DNA of 64,000 nt, taken from positions 9,106 to 73,105 of the forward strand of contig NZ_CABTZZ010000007.1 in NCBI RefSeq assembly GCF_902489465.1. Reading direction: 5' to 3'. Positions within the stretch are counted from its first letter, which is position 1, and each line of letters starts with the position of its first letter. This document shows, piece after piece, positions 6,904 through 14,898 of the stretch. The notes beneath the pieces were generated by a model that searched no databases, had not been told where the DNA came from, and saw only the letters and a list, made by a program, of their open reading frames with translations. The position numbers and the translations under genes are program-made. Origin of the DNA: an uncultured Varibaculum sp. (lineage in GTDB: Bacteria; Actinomycetota; Actinomycetes; Actinomycetales; Actinomycetaceae).

Positions 6904-7739
6904 TTACTAAAATAATGAAACACGATTTCCTGGCGCTGCGTAAACCGCTAGGTATCACCATTGGTTTGACCTTGCTGACCGCAATCTTGAGCGCAATAGC
7001 CGTCTCAATTCTACGTAACTCCGTAGCCGTAGGGTCTACCATATTTTTATTAGCATTCTTAGGAATGCTAGCCGCCTACCTGGTTTATTCGATAATCCTT
7101 TTAGTTCACTATTACCGTTCCATGTATGGCAAAACTGGGTATTTCACCATGTCAATCCCGGCAAGGCCTACCGAGCTTTTTTGGGCAAAAAGCCTTTTTA
7201 ACCTCTTAGCTCTCTGCCTTTGCACGCTAGTGATTTTTTGCGGAGGACTACTGCTATTCACATCTTTATTTTTAGAAGATACCACTGGCGCCGCTCTAAA
7301 ATCCTTCTTCACAACCATTCAGACCTGGCAAGTAGCTTTTCTGCTTCTGATAGCCATGCTACTATCCTCGATTTCCAGTGTTTTCATTTACCAGTTCATA
7401 GTTACCGCCGGCAACCGGCGACCTTTCCTGGATCGTTTCGGAAAAATTGGCGGCCCGATATTAGTAGCAGTGCTGGTGTATGTAGGAATGCAAATTATTG
7501 GCTTCCTGCTGATGCTTCTCCCTGGGCAGCTGGTATTTTTCGCCCCCGATGCCCCCTTTATTTCTCTGGATTGGGATGGAATTCTCTTCACTATATTTGG
7601 ACCGATTGACCCCAGTGAGTCTAATCCTGTGGAACCCCCGTCGATTTCAATCTGGTGGCTGCTCGGCACCGCCGCGCTCACGGCAGTCGCAGGCTATCTC
7701 ACGACTGTCTCCCTAAAGAAAGGTACTTCCCTGCGCTAA
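6900..7739 (+). CDS. ABC transporter permease
   Basis: This 279-residue integral membrane protein has about six hydrophobic segments, among them residues 17-40, 45-72, 100-125, 140-165, 180-205 and 250-270. It resembles the ABC-2 type permeases found with YtrB-like ATPases. Its ATGA overlap with the ATPase gene implies translational coupling and a stoichiometric complex. A soluble loop rich in Pro and Asp (about residues 215-245) faces one side of the membrane. The operon ends at the hairpin at 7821. The substrate cannot be deduced from sequence. Confidence 0.85.
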   Translation: MITKIMKHDFLALRKPLGITIGLTLLTAILSAIAVSILRNSVAVGSTIFLLAFLGMLAAYLVYSIILLVHYYRSMYGKTGYFTMSIPARPTELFWAKSLFNLLALCLCTLVIFCGGLLLFTSLFLEDTTGAALKSFFTTIQTWQVAFLLLIAMLLSSISSVFIYQFIVTAGNRRPFLDRFGKIGGPILVAVLVYVGMQIIGFLLMLLPGQLVFFAPDAPFISLDWDGILFTIFGPIDPSESNPVEPPSISIWWLLGTAALTAVAGYLTTVSLKKGTSLR

Positions 7740-7820
7740 GGAAAGTGAATGACAGAAGATCTCTCGGCCACCTCCAGGGATCCTTCATTCGGGAAGCATA
7801 AAAAGAAAAAACCATAAACG

Positions 7821-7855
7821 AAAGCCCCTAGCAGGAAACTGCTAGGGGCTTTTTC
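7821..7855. terminator. Bidirectional terminator between the ytr operon and rpmF
   Basis: The 14-bp perfect stem starts AAAGCCCCTAGCAG, has a GAAA loop, and is followed by TTTTTCTT on the plus strand. An A-rich stretch upstream serves as a looser T-tract for the minus-strand rpmF transcript. Confidence 0.9.
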
Positions 7856-7868
7856 TTAACTTCGAGCT

Positions 7869-8051
7869 TTACTCAAAATCGTCTGCCGGGCTGTACAGCC
7901 CCAGCTTTACCGCTTTGGCCAGGTGACGAGGTGCCACATAGGAACGTCCATCATTGCCCTTGACCGAAGTAAGCTGGGGTGCCTTGGCTTTCCAAGCAGA
8001 CCGCCGAGTGCGGGTATTCGCACGAGACATTTTGCGCTTTGGTACTGCCAT
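7869..8051 (-). CDS. rpmF: 50S ribosomal protein L32, zinc-free form
   Basis: This is ribosomal protein L32 of 60 residues, starting MAVPKRKMSR as in all L32 proteins. The start is the ATG at 8051, with GAGGAG upstream, rather than the GTG one codon earlier. The second half (QLTSVKGNDGRSYVAPRHLAKAVKLGLY) has no Cys, so the CxxC zinc site of the usual form is missing. Such C-minus forms occur in actinobacteria and often serve as zinc-independent paralogues. I see no Zur box upstream, so a zinc-starvation role is not supported by this sequence alone. It is a single-gene unit that shares a terminator with the convergent ytr operon. Confidence 0.95.
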   Translation of the reverse strand: MAVPKRKMSRANTRTRRSAWKAKAPQLTSVKGNDGRSYVAPRHLAKAVKLGLYSPADDFE

Positions 8052-8251
8052 CACGGACTCCTCTAACTAAAACAAATAGAAAAATAACCTCTACAACTGT
8101 GCCATTTATAGCGATAAGTTTCCAGTTTCAACCATGTGATTTGTACCGCGAGCACGCTTTATCTCGCGCGGAAAGAGCAGAAAACTATCCTTTTTCATTT
8201 CTGAGGACGCCCTCGCCTTAATCCTAAATGATCCCCCTCCCCCAGCTTACT

Positions 8252-8263
8252 TATAGATAGTAT
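8252..8263 (+). promoter_or_regulatory. Overlapping -10 elements of the YigZ gene, probable leaderless start
   Basis: TAGTAT (8258-8263), overlapped by TATAGAT, ends 6 bases before the ATG at 8270. No ribosome-binding site is present, so transcription probably begins at the start codon. Confidence 0.5.
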
Positions 8264-8269
8264 CAAGCT

Positions 8270-8899
8270 ATGCGCACTATCTATGCCCCTGCCCGCAGCG
8301 AAATCGAGATTAAGCGCTCCCGTTTTATCGCCTCCTGCGCGCGCACCGATTCTGAGGAGGCTGCCCGCGAGTTTATCGCCCAGATTCGCCGCGAGTTTCC
8401 CGACGCCCGCCACCACTGCACCGCTTTTATCATTCACCAAGATACTGGGCCGGACACTGCTCGCAGTAGTGACGATGGAGAACCGGCGGGAACTGCCGGA
8501 GGTCCGATGCTCAAAGTCTTGACCGAATCCGGGTTAACCAATGTTACCTGCGTAGTTACCCGTTATTTCGGGGGAACTAAACTGGGTACCGGCGGGTTGG
8601 TACGTGCCTATTCGGAGGCAGTACAACAAGTACTGAAAAAAGCCCAGACCGTACGCTTGATTACCCAACCTTCCTACCAGTTACATTTACCAATCGGGGA
8701 AGCCGGAAAGATCGAAGCTAAGCTAACTCAAAATGGTTACCAGATCCTCGCGCGCGACTTTGGCCAGGATGCTACCTTGCGCTTTTCTGCCCCGCTTGAA
8801 ACTACCAAATCGCAGATCGAAAGCTACTTATCGAGCATCAGCGGGCGGGAAATAAGCATAGAGACGGCACCGAATATTACTTCACAAGTGCGAGAGTAA
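8270..8899 (+). CDS. YigZ/IMPACT-family protein
   Basis: This 209-residue protein belongs to the YigZ (UPF0029, IMPACT N-terminal) family. The first domain (about residues 15-125) carries the conserved SRFIA start, ARHHCTAF, SSDDGEPAGTAGGPML and VVTRYFGGTKLGTGGLVRAY. The second domain (about 135-205) is the ferredoxin-like C-terminal domain. The family is soluble and has been linked to nucleic-acid or ribosome-associated functions, but the biochemical role is not established. It is monocistronic. The -10-like box directly before the ATG and the absence of a ribosome-binding site suggest a leaderless mRNA. Confidence 0.93.
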   Translation: MRTIYAPARSEIEIKRSRFIASCARTDSEEAAREFIAQIRREFPDARHHCTAFIIHQDTGPDTARSSDDGEPAGTAGGPMLKVLTESGLTNVTCVVTRYFGGTKLGTGGLVRAYSEAVQQVLKKAQTVRLITQPSYQLHLPIGEAGKIEAKLTQNGYQILARDFGQDATLRFSAPLETTKSQIESYLSSISGREISIETAPNITSQVRE

Positions 8900-9292
8900 T
8901 CTCCGCCTAGCCAAATATTTTTTCAAGCTCTTCCTCTGCTTCTTTAGAGCAGATATTAAGGTAGGTGTCGCGCGGCTACCTGTCCCTATCTCCACCGCGA
9001 TAGCAGCGAGCTGATGGCGAGCAAGCATCCCCAAATTTTACTGATCGCATAAAAGTTGCGACTACAAAACCGAAGATGTTACAACTTGAAGCATCAGAGT
9101 TCTCACGGCAGATTGGAGAGGCAAATGTTGTTCCTTGCCCCCTCTCACTGTCGTCTATGTATCTAGGGGCATCCCGCCGACCGCTAAGGAGCGGGCTGTC
9201 CCTCGGGGCAACAAAGTATTTTTCTGCCCCGATTCCTAACTTTTATAACTGGATACCTCCAGTTCGTCACCGCAAATAATTTAAGGAAAATC
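8900..9292. other. Gene-free, hairpin-rich leader region upstream of cysK
   Basis: I see no gene here. A perfect 8-bp stem TCGGGGCA (9203-9210) pairs with TGCCCCGA (9225-9232), preceded by a CCGCT/AGCGG hairpin (9181-9194). A perfect 7-bp inverted repeat AACTGGA/TCCAGTT (9247-9264) lies 30 bases before the cysK ATG and could be an operator. T-box and SAM riboswitch signatures were not found. Confidence 0.5.
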
Positions 9293-10228
9293 ATGAATAT
9301 CGCAAAAGACGTAACTGAACTTATTGGCCACACTCCCCTACTAAAAATCAATCAGCTACTACCAGCCGATACTGACAGCGAAGTGGTAGCTAAAGTTGAA
9401 TCCTTCAACCCTGCCTCCTCGGTTAAAGACCGAGTGGCGCTAGCGATGCTAAACGCCGCCGAAGCCTCCGGAAAGTTAAAGCCGGGCGGCACTATTGTGG
9501 AATCTACCTCTGGAAATACCGGGGTGGCGCTAGCAATGGTAGGAGCTGCCCGTGGCTACAAAGTGGTAATCACTATGCCCGAATCTATGTCCAAAGAGCG
9601 TCGCGCCCTGATGCGAGCTTTTGGAGCCGAGTTAGTACTAACCCCGGCGGCGAAGGGAATGCAAGGCACCGTAGATGCCGCACAAAAAGTGGTAGCTGAA
9701 CGCGAAGGCGCCATTTTGGCTTCCCAGTTCACCAACCCTGCCAACCCCCAGACTCACTATGAAAACACTGCCGAAGAAATCTGGGCAGACGCCAACGGCC
9801 AGGTTGACGTTTTCGTTGCCGGAATCGGAACTGGCGGCACCGTCACCGGAGTAGGCAGGCGCCTGAAGGAGCTAAATCCCGATATCGAAGTCTTCGGGAT
9901 TGAACCGGAAGAGTCCGCCCTGCTAACTACCGGTAAGGCTGGGGCACACGGTATTCAAGGTATCGGAGCAAACTTTGTGCCGGATATTTTGGATTCGAAA
10001 GTGCTGACTAAAGTGCTCACGGTTAAAACTGAGGATGCCATCGCCATGGCACGCAAAGCTGCCGCTAAGGAGGGACTGCTTGTAGGAATTTCTGCTGGTT
10101 CTGCCTTGGTGGGAGCGTTGCGTTTAGCGCAAAGCCCTGATATGAAAGGTAAACGTATCGTGACTTTGCTACCCGATACTGGCGAGCGTTACCTAACTAC
10201 CCCGCTGTTTAAAGATTTGATGGACTAG
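9293..10228 (+). CDS. cysK: Cysteine synthase A (O-acetylserine sulfhydrylase)
   Basis: This 311-residue PLP enzyme makes cysteine from O-acetylserine and sulfide. The PLP lysine is Lys45 in NPASSVKDR, and the phosphate/substrate loops STSGNTG (about 69-75) and GTGGTVTG (about 180-187) are intact, followed by the conserved SAGSA near residue 270. Length and sequence are standard for CysK. AAGGA lies before the ATG at 9293. cysE follows 8 bases after its stop, so the two steps from serine to cysteine are made from one transcript, and the proteins normally form the cysteine synthase complex. The inverted repeat at 9247-9264 is a possible sulfur-responsive operator. Confidence 0.97.
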   Translation: MNIAKDVTELIGHTPLLKINQLLPADTDSEVVAKVESFNPASSVKDRVALAMLNAAEASGKLKPGGTIVESTSGNTGVALAMVGAARGYKVVITMPESMSKERRALMRAFGAELVLTPAAKGMQGTVDAAQKVVAEREGAILASQFTNPANPQTHYENTAEEIWADANGQVDVFVAGIGTGGTVTGVGRRLKELNPDIEVFGIEPEESALLTTGKAGAHGIQGIGANFVPDILDSKVLTKVLTVKTEDAIAMARKAAAKEGLLVGISAGSALVGALRLAQSPDMKGKRIVTLLPDTGERYLTTPLFKDLMD

Positions 10229-10236
10229 GAGCAACC

Positions 10237-10821
10237 ATGGCGAAGCCGGAACCGACTTTAATCCAACTTTGTAAAGAAGACCTAGCAGCAGCTATTAACT
10301 CGGATCCGGCTGCCCGCAACGCCCTAGAGGTGGCATTAACTTATCCGGGAGTGCATGCGGTTTGGGCTTACCGCCTGGCGCATATGTTGTTTAAGAAAAA
10401 CTTTAAACTTCTGGCCAGGATAGTTTCTTCAATTTCCCGCAGCTATACCGGAGTAGATATTCACCCGGGAGCCCGCCTGGGTCGCCGCCTCTTTATTGAT
10501 CATGCCAACGGAGTAGTAATCGGAGAAACCACTAAGATCGGTACCGATTGCGTACTGTTTCACCAAGTCACCTTGGGTGGGGTGTCAATGTCGAAAGGCA
10601 AACGGCACCCCACCCTCGGGGATCGGGTGATGGTAGGAGCCGGCGCCAAAGTGCTCGGCCCCATCCACGTGGGCTCGGATGCGCGAATTGCTGCCAATGC
10701 GGTAGTGGTTCGTGATGTGCCTGCCGGATGCTCCGCGATTGGGGTTCCCGCGCGGGTATCTCCCGGCTGCAGCCAGCAAAAGACCGCGGAACTGATTATT
10801 GACCCCACCTTGTTTATCTAG
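10237..10821 (+). CDS. cysE: Serine O-acetyltransferase
   Basis: This 194-residue enzyme transfers acetyl from acetyl-CoA to serine, giving O-acetylserine for CysK. It has the helical N-terminal part, then DIHPGARLGRRLFIDHANGVVIGETTKIG with the catalytic His, and left-handed beta-helix hexapeptide repeats ending at GVPARV. It is the short CysE form common in Gram-positive bacteria. GGAGC precedes the ATG. It is cotranscribed with cysK. Competing inverted repeats follow at 10827-10869. Confidence 0.96.
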   Translation: MAKPEPTLIQLCKEDLAAAINSDPAARNALEVALTYPGVHAVWAYRLAHMLFKKNFKLLARIVSSISRSYTGVDIHPGARLGRRLFIDHANGVVIGETTKIGTDCVLFHQVTLGGVSMSKGKRHPTLGDRVMVGAGAKVLGPIHVGSDARIAANAVVVRDVPAGCSAIGVPARVSPGCSQQKTAELIIDPTLFI

Positions 10822-10826
10822 GGGGT

Positions 10827-10869
10827 AGCGGCGGCTCAAACCGGAGAAGCTAACCGCCGCTGGCGGCGG
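10827..10869. repeat. Mutually exclusive GC-rich inverted repeats after cysE
   Basis: AGCGGCGG (10827-10834) can pair with CCGCCGCT (10854-10861). The same middle arm can instead pair with GCGGCGG (10863-10869). No T-tract follows, so this is not a standard terminator. Confidence 0.5.
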
Positions 10870-11076
10870 CGTCCTCGAAAAATATAGCTGCAAGGACACA
10901 CTGCTAGGTAAGCAGCAGGCACGCGCTCAGATTTTTCCCCCCCAGAGCGGAAGGATAACGGCATCGGCGCTAACCGGTTTAACAGTGGATTAGAAAGTTC
11001 TTCATGGTGAACGTATCGACCCGGCAACCACGGTCTTCGACTACAATTTAGGAAACTAGCTACTTGCGGAGGGAAA

Positions 11077-12132
11077 ATGATTAACAAGGTTCCGGAAATA
11101 GTCGCCGGAATAACTCGCGGAGACGCCGATGCCTGGGAAAAGGCACGCGTCTTACTCACTGATTACTACTGCCAAAGAGACAATCCCCGGATTACTTTGT
11201 TTTCCCTGACTTCAAAGTTTCCTCCTAGTTTTCCTCTGCAGCCGCAAATGGCGGCTGCTTCTTGGGAAGGGGGCTTAAATCTGCGAGATTGCGATCTGCT
11301 AGCGCTTGCGAATCTAGATCTGCAGGTAGATAGTAAAGGCTTAGATCAGCTTTTTGCTTCCGAGCCTTTACCGGAATTACTTGCTCAGATCCCGACCGAC
11401 ACCCAACTAGTGGATATTGCCGATCAGGTTTTAGAAACTGAGACCGGACCGCTTGCGCAGATTTGGACGGCACTAACGAAGGATCCGTTGGTGCTAAAAC
11501 CCAAGGCGGCAGCGGCGCTATTGGCTCGGCTACGTCCGTCGGCGCTCCCCCTCTTTACTAAGGATGACCGCCGCCCCTGGGGAGAGATTCCAGATTATGT
11601 ACAGTTTTGCCAAGATCTTCATGGTTTGTTGCTAGCTGAACGCGGGCGCTTGGCTCACCAGCTTTACTATCTGCGCGAATCTTTGGAACTGCCCGAATGG
11701 ATTTCCCAAATTCAGCTGTTACAAGCGTTAGTATTCGCGGAATATCAGGAACAGCGGGCAGCCGAAAAACAGCGGCTCCGCCAAGAAAAAGCTACTCGCC
11801 GCCAAGAAAAGGCAGAAGAAAAACTCCGTAAAAAACTGGCTAAGCGCACCAAGAAGCAGCACAAGAAAATCGCGAAACAGCAGGATGCCCGCAGCAAAGC
11901 CCAAAAGCTGGCCGAGGAAAAAGCCCAGCAGGCTCAACGAGAAGAGGATAATAAAACCGGCCAGGAACACCAGGGATTAATAGCAGATTCAGATCCCAGA
12001 CACTTGGGTTCCGAAGAACCAGCAGATCTGGGGAATTCGCGCGCGGCTCGTAGCCGACGTGGGCGCCACGTGCGGGGCGAGGACGGCGATGACGGTTTCA
12101 TTTCCACTGACCCGGTCTCCTTACCGCGTTAA
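11077..12132 (+). CDS. Hypothetical protein with charged C-terminal coiled coil
   Basis: I do not recognise this 351-residue protein. Residues 1-215 look globular and mostly helical, with a conserved-looking RPSALPLFTKDDRRPWG segment near 153-170. Residues 222-290 are an almost unbroken Lys/Arg/Glu/Gln stretch (EKQRLRQEK, EEKLRKKLAKRTKKQHKK) that should form a long coiled coil or basic helix. The last 55 residues are acidic and disordered. No signal peptide or membrane segment is seen. GGAGGG precedes the ATG. It stands alone before a strong terminator. The basic helix could bind nucleic acid or a partner protein, which is inference. Confidence 0.8.
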   Translation: MINKVPEIVAGITRGDADAWEKARVLLTDYYCQRDNPRITLFSLTSKFPPSFPLQPQMAAASWEGGLNLRDCDLLALANLDLQVDSKGLDQLFASEPLPELLAQIPTDTQLVDIADQVLETETGPLAQIWTALTKDPLVLKPKAAAALLARLRPSALPLFTKDDRRPWGEIPDYVQFCQDLHGLLLAERGRLAHQLYYLRESLELPEWISQIQLLQALVFAEYQEQRAAEKQRLRQEKATRRQEKAEEKLRKKLAKRTKKQHKKIAKQQDARSKAQKLAEEKAQQAQREEDNKTGQEHQGLIADSDPRHLGSEEPADLGNSRAARSRRGRHVRGEDGDDGFISTDPVSLPR

Positions 12133-12147
12133 GCAATCCAGTTCATT

Positions 12148-12195
12148 TTCCTGCCCCTTAGCTAGCGGCCGCAGCTAAGGGGCAGGAACTTTTTA
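12148..12195 (+). terminator. Strong terminator after the coiled-coil protein gene
   Basis: The perfect stem begins TTCCTGCCCCTTAGCT and closes with AGCTAAGGGGCAGGAA around a short GC-rich loop. It is followed by CTTTTTA. Confidence 0.85.
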
Positions 12196-12206
12196 ACCCT
12201 CCCCCT

Positions 12207-12212
12207 TAAAAT
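12207..12212 (+). promoter_or_regulatory. -10 element of the M18 peptidase gene, probable leaderless start
   Basis: TAAAAT ends 6 bases before the ATG at 12219. No ribosome-binding site is present. Confidence 0.5.
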
Positions 12213-12218
12213 GAAACT

Positions 12219-13496
12219 ATGACGAGTTTTGATCTGGAAACCTACTCCCAAGGTTTAACTGACTTTATTACTGCTTCTCCTTGCGCCAGTTTCGCTGCCC
12301 GCACCTTGGCCGATATCTACCGCTCCCAGGGCTTTAAACCAGTAGATGCCACTAAACCTTGGCCGCGCGGTGCCGGACGTTACTTTTTATGCCGCAAAGG
12401 CGCCCTCATCGCCTGGATCGTACCTACTGGATCCCCCAAGGGATTCCGCATCATCGGCAGCCACACTGATTCTCCGGCCTTCAAACTAAAACCTACCCCT
12501 GATAGTTTTAGTCCCGATGGTTGGGGGCAGCTCAACGTAGAGATCTATGGGGGAATGCTCCCTAACTCCTGGCTAAACCGGGAACTGGGCATCGCCGGGA
12601 TCGTCTATGACCGAACTGGAAAATCCCACCTGGTGCGTACCGATCCGATCGCTACTATTCCCCAGCTAGCTCCCCACCTGGATCGGGAATCCGCCAACCA
12701 CCTGGAATTAGACCGCCAGCAACACTTGCGTCTCCTCTGGCAGGTAGGGGGATCCTCTCGCAAAATTTTGGAGGTAATCGCTGGGCAAGCTGGCCTTGCC
12801 GGAGCCGATGAGATCTCTAGTCACGAGCTCTACACTTTCGATACTCATGCCCCGCAGCGGCTGGGAACTACCGGAGAATTCTTGGCATCGGCTCGTCAAG
12901 ACAATCTTCTCTCGGTCTATAGCGCCACGAGGGCACTACTAAGCCTGGCTGACCTGGATTTTCAAGGAGACAATATTCTAATTAGCGCCGCCTTTGACCA
13001 TGAGGAAGTAGGTTCTCACACCGAAACTGGGGCTGCCGGACCGTTACTGGAACAGGTGCTGCGTCGCTGCGCCGGCACCACCGGTCAAGAGGAAGCATTT
13101 GAACGGATGCTGGCCGCTTCCTCGTGCCTATCAGCCGATGTTGCCCACTCGGTAAACCCCAACTATCCCGAAAAACACGACCCTGATACCCGTCCGGTGA
13201 TGGGATCTGGCCCGGTACTAAAGCTCAATGCCTCCCAGCGTTATGCCACCGACGCTGCCGGCTGGCACATTTGGGAGGACGCAGCTAGGCGCTCCGGGGT
13301 TAAGACTCAACGCTTTGTGTCAAACAATACAGTCACCTGTGGGTCAACTATCGCGCCGATGACCGCTACTCGATTAGGAATCACCACTATTGATGTGGGA
13401 GTTCCGATTCTGTCGATGCATGCTGCCCGGGAAATGTGTGCACTTAGCGACCAGGTTCAGATGACGAAAATAATGCGAGCTTATCTGCAGAAATAA
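12219..13496 (+). CDS. apeB: M18 family aminopeptidase (aspartyl aminopeptidase type)
   Basis: This 425-residue cytoplasmic zinc peptidase removes N-terminal residues from peptides and belongs to family M18. Metal-binding and catalytic motifs are visible: GSHTDSPAFKLKP (first metal His and Asp, about residues 87-99), FDHEEVGSHTETGA with the catalytic Glu pair (about 264-277), and a C-terminal DVGVPILSMHAAREM with the last metal His. Length matches the family. A -10 box sits just before the ATG and there is no ribosome-binding site, so the mRNA may be leaderless. It is monocistronic. Confidence 0.95.
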   Translation: MTSFDLETYSQGLTDFITASPCASFAARTLADIYRSQGFKPVDATKPWPRGAGRYFLCRKGALIAWIVPTGSPKGFRIIGSHTDSPAFKLKPTPDSFSPDGWGQLNVEIYGGMLPNSWLNRELGIAGIVYDRTGKSHLVRTDPIATIPQLAPHLDRESANHLELDRQQHLRLLWQVGGSSRKILEVIAGQAGLAGADEISSHELYTFDTHAPQRLGTTGEFLASARQDNLLSVYSATRALLSLADLDFQGDNILISAAFDHEEVGSHTETGAAGPLLEQVLRRCAGTTGQEEAFERMLAASSCLSADVAHSVNPNYPEKHDPDTRPVMGSGPVLKLNASQRYATDAAGWHIWEDAARRSGVKTQRFVSNNTVTCGSTIAPMTATRLGITTIDVGVPILSMHAAREMCALSDQVQMTKIMRAYLQK

Positions 13497-13506
13497 GCCC
13501 TAATGG

Positions 13507-13578
13507 TGGGCCATACTGGTTTCGAACCAGTGACCTCTTCCGTGTGAAGGAAGCGCGCTACCCCTGCGCCAATGGCCC
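13507..13578 (-). tRNA. tRNA-Val (anticodon CAC)
   Basis: The acceptor is GGGCCAT/ATGGCCC, the anticodon loop TTCACAC lies in a CTTCC/GGAAG stem, and the T-arm contains GGTTCGAAACC. CCA is encoded at 13504-13506. Confidence 0.95.
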
Positions 13579-13644
13579 TTGAACTCAAACCACGTTACCG
13601 GATTTTGAGGGCGCAATCCAAATTCGCCGCCATTCTGATACGCT

Positions 13645-13735
13645 ACTTGTAGCACGGGAGCTTTCGAGCTGAGAGGAAGCAAAAACGCTTCGACCGTTAC
13701 ACCTGATCCAGGTAATGCTGGCGCAGGAAGCTGGT
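13645..13735 (+). promoter_or_regulatory. TPP riboswitch (THI element)
   Basis: The conserved core is present in order: CACGGGAGC, then GCTGAGAGG, then ACACCTGATCCAGGTAATGC and TGGCGCAGGAAGC. These are the P2/P3 and P4/P5 ligand-binding segments of the thiamine pyrophosphate riboswitch. It lies 30 bases upstream of the kinase gene at 13765 and should shut the five-gene operon off when TPP is high. Confidence 0.93.
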
Positions 13736-13764
13736 TCACCTGTGCACGGATATAGGAGGCACAG

Positions 13765-14898
13765 ATGGATCGAGAACAGCAGCTGGAAGTGGTCAACAAT
13801 TCCTGGCCACCTTTTTCCACCAGTCAGGCAGCCGAAGTCCTGAGGGAAATCCCGGATTTTCGCGAGCAGCAAATCGCAAGCCTCTCCCCTTCTTCCCGTC
13901 CTATGGCTGCGGCTTGCCTAGTGACCACCGCTAGCGGCAAGCAAGTATTTTTAAAGCGCTACCACCAAAATCTGGTGACCGCGGCTGAGCTAGAAAGCAA
14001 ACATTCCTTTGTCAATCAGCTGGCAGATGAGGGGTTCCCCACCCCGCGTTTTTTCTGTTTTAATCAGGGAACCAGCACCCTGGCCGCTGGAGAGTGGATT
14101 ATCGAGGCCTCCGCAGGCGCGGCTGGGCAAGACCGCTATCGAGATCTGCGCTCCTGGTTACCTCCAAAGACCCGCGAAGAAGCCGTGGAATTGGGCAGAG
14201 TTGCCGCCCGACTCCGTATCGCTAGCCAAAAAATTCAGCCGCAGTCCCTGGATCCTGGCCCCTATCAAAACCGGATAGAGCTCCTACTGGGAGATCCGCT
14301 ACCCAAGCTAGCAGGATTTTTAGATGCCCATCCGGTGCTTGCTAACTATCTGCAAGACAATGGCCACGATTTAGGTACCGCACTAGAGCCTTTGCGTCCT
14401 TTTGCGCGCGCTCTTACTCCCTTAGCCGATGCTCCCCGCTATTTCACTCACGGTGATCTACATGTTTCTAATACTTTTTGGGAAGGAAACAGCATATCTT
14501 CCCTAATTGATTTTGGTCTGGCCTGCCCAAATCCCCCACTTTTTGACCTAGCAGTATTACTGGAACGCCACAGTATCGACTGGATCAGTATTACCGAAGG
14601 GAAAACCGATAGTTACTGGCCGCAGGTCGCTGGCGACTTGCTAACCGGATACGGGCAGGTGTTCTCCCTCTCCCCGGAGGAAATCGAGATGCTCGGTGCG
14701 CTGATTGCTCTTTGTAACGCAGAGTTTTCTCTTTCTGCCATCGAATACGATCTGCTGGCACCGATTGATCCGCAGATTAAAGACTGGGCCTGGGATATCG
14801 GCTTCCAAGGTCATAGCCAGTGGTTCCTGACCGAACCTGGCAAAAAATATTTGTCCCTTATCAACCAACTAGCGAAAGAAAAAGCATGCGAAAAATAG
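13765..14898 (+). CDS. APH/choline-kinase-fold phosphotransferase, candidate thiamine-salvage kinase
   Basis: This 377-residue protein has the aminoglycoside phosphotransferase/choline kinase fold. The Brenner motif is HGDLHVSNTF (about residues 229-238) and the metal-binding motif LIDFGLACP lies near residue 247. Being first behind a TPP riboswitch and joined to a precursor transporter makes a small-molecule kinase of the thiamine pathway likely (thiamine, hydroxymethylpyrimidine or thiazole kinase); this is inference from context. Antibiotic resistance is much less likely. GGAGGCAC precedes the ATG. It overlaps the next gene by 13 bases. The substrate cannot be read from sequence. Confidence 0.85.
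   Translation: MDREQQLEVVNNSWPPFSTSQAAEVLREIPDFREQQIASLSPSSRPMAAACLVTTASGKQVFLKRYHQNLVTAAELESKHSFVNQLADEGFPTPRFFCFNQGTSTLAAGEWIIEASAGAAGQDRYRDLRSWLPPKTREEAVELGRVAARLRIASQKIQPQSLDPGPYQNRIELLLGDPLPKLAGFLDAHPVLANYLQDNGHDLGTALEPLRPFARALTPLADAPRYFTHGDLHVSNTFWEGNSISSLIDFGLACPNPPLFDLAVLLERHSIDWISITEGKTDSYWPQVAGDLLTGYGQVFSLSPEEIEMLGALIALCNAEFSLSAIEYDLLAPIDPQIKDWAWDIGFQGHSQWFLTEPGKKYLSLINQLAKEKACEK

Noticed and set aside
8900..9292. T-box or SAM riboswitch upstream of cysK
   Set aside because: The conserved T-box GGTGG element and the SAM core are not present.
13765..14898. Aminoglycoside resistance gene
   Set aside because: It has the phosphotransferase fold, but the TPP riboswitch and transporter neighbours point to thiamine salvage.
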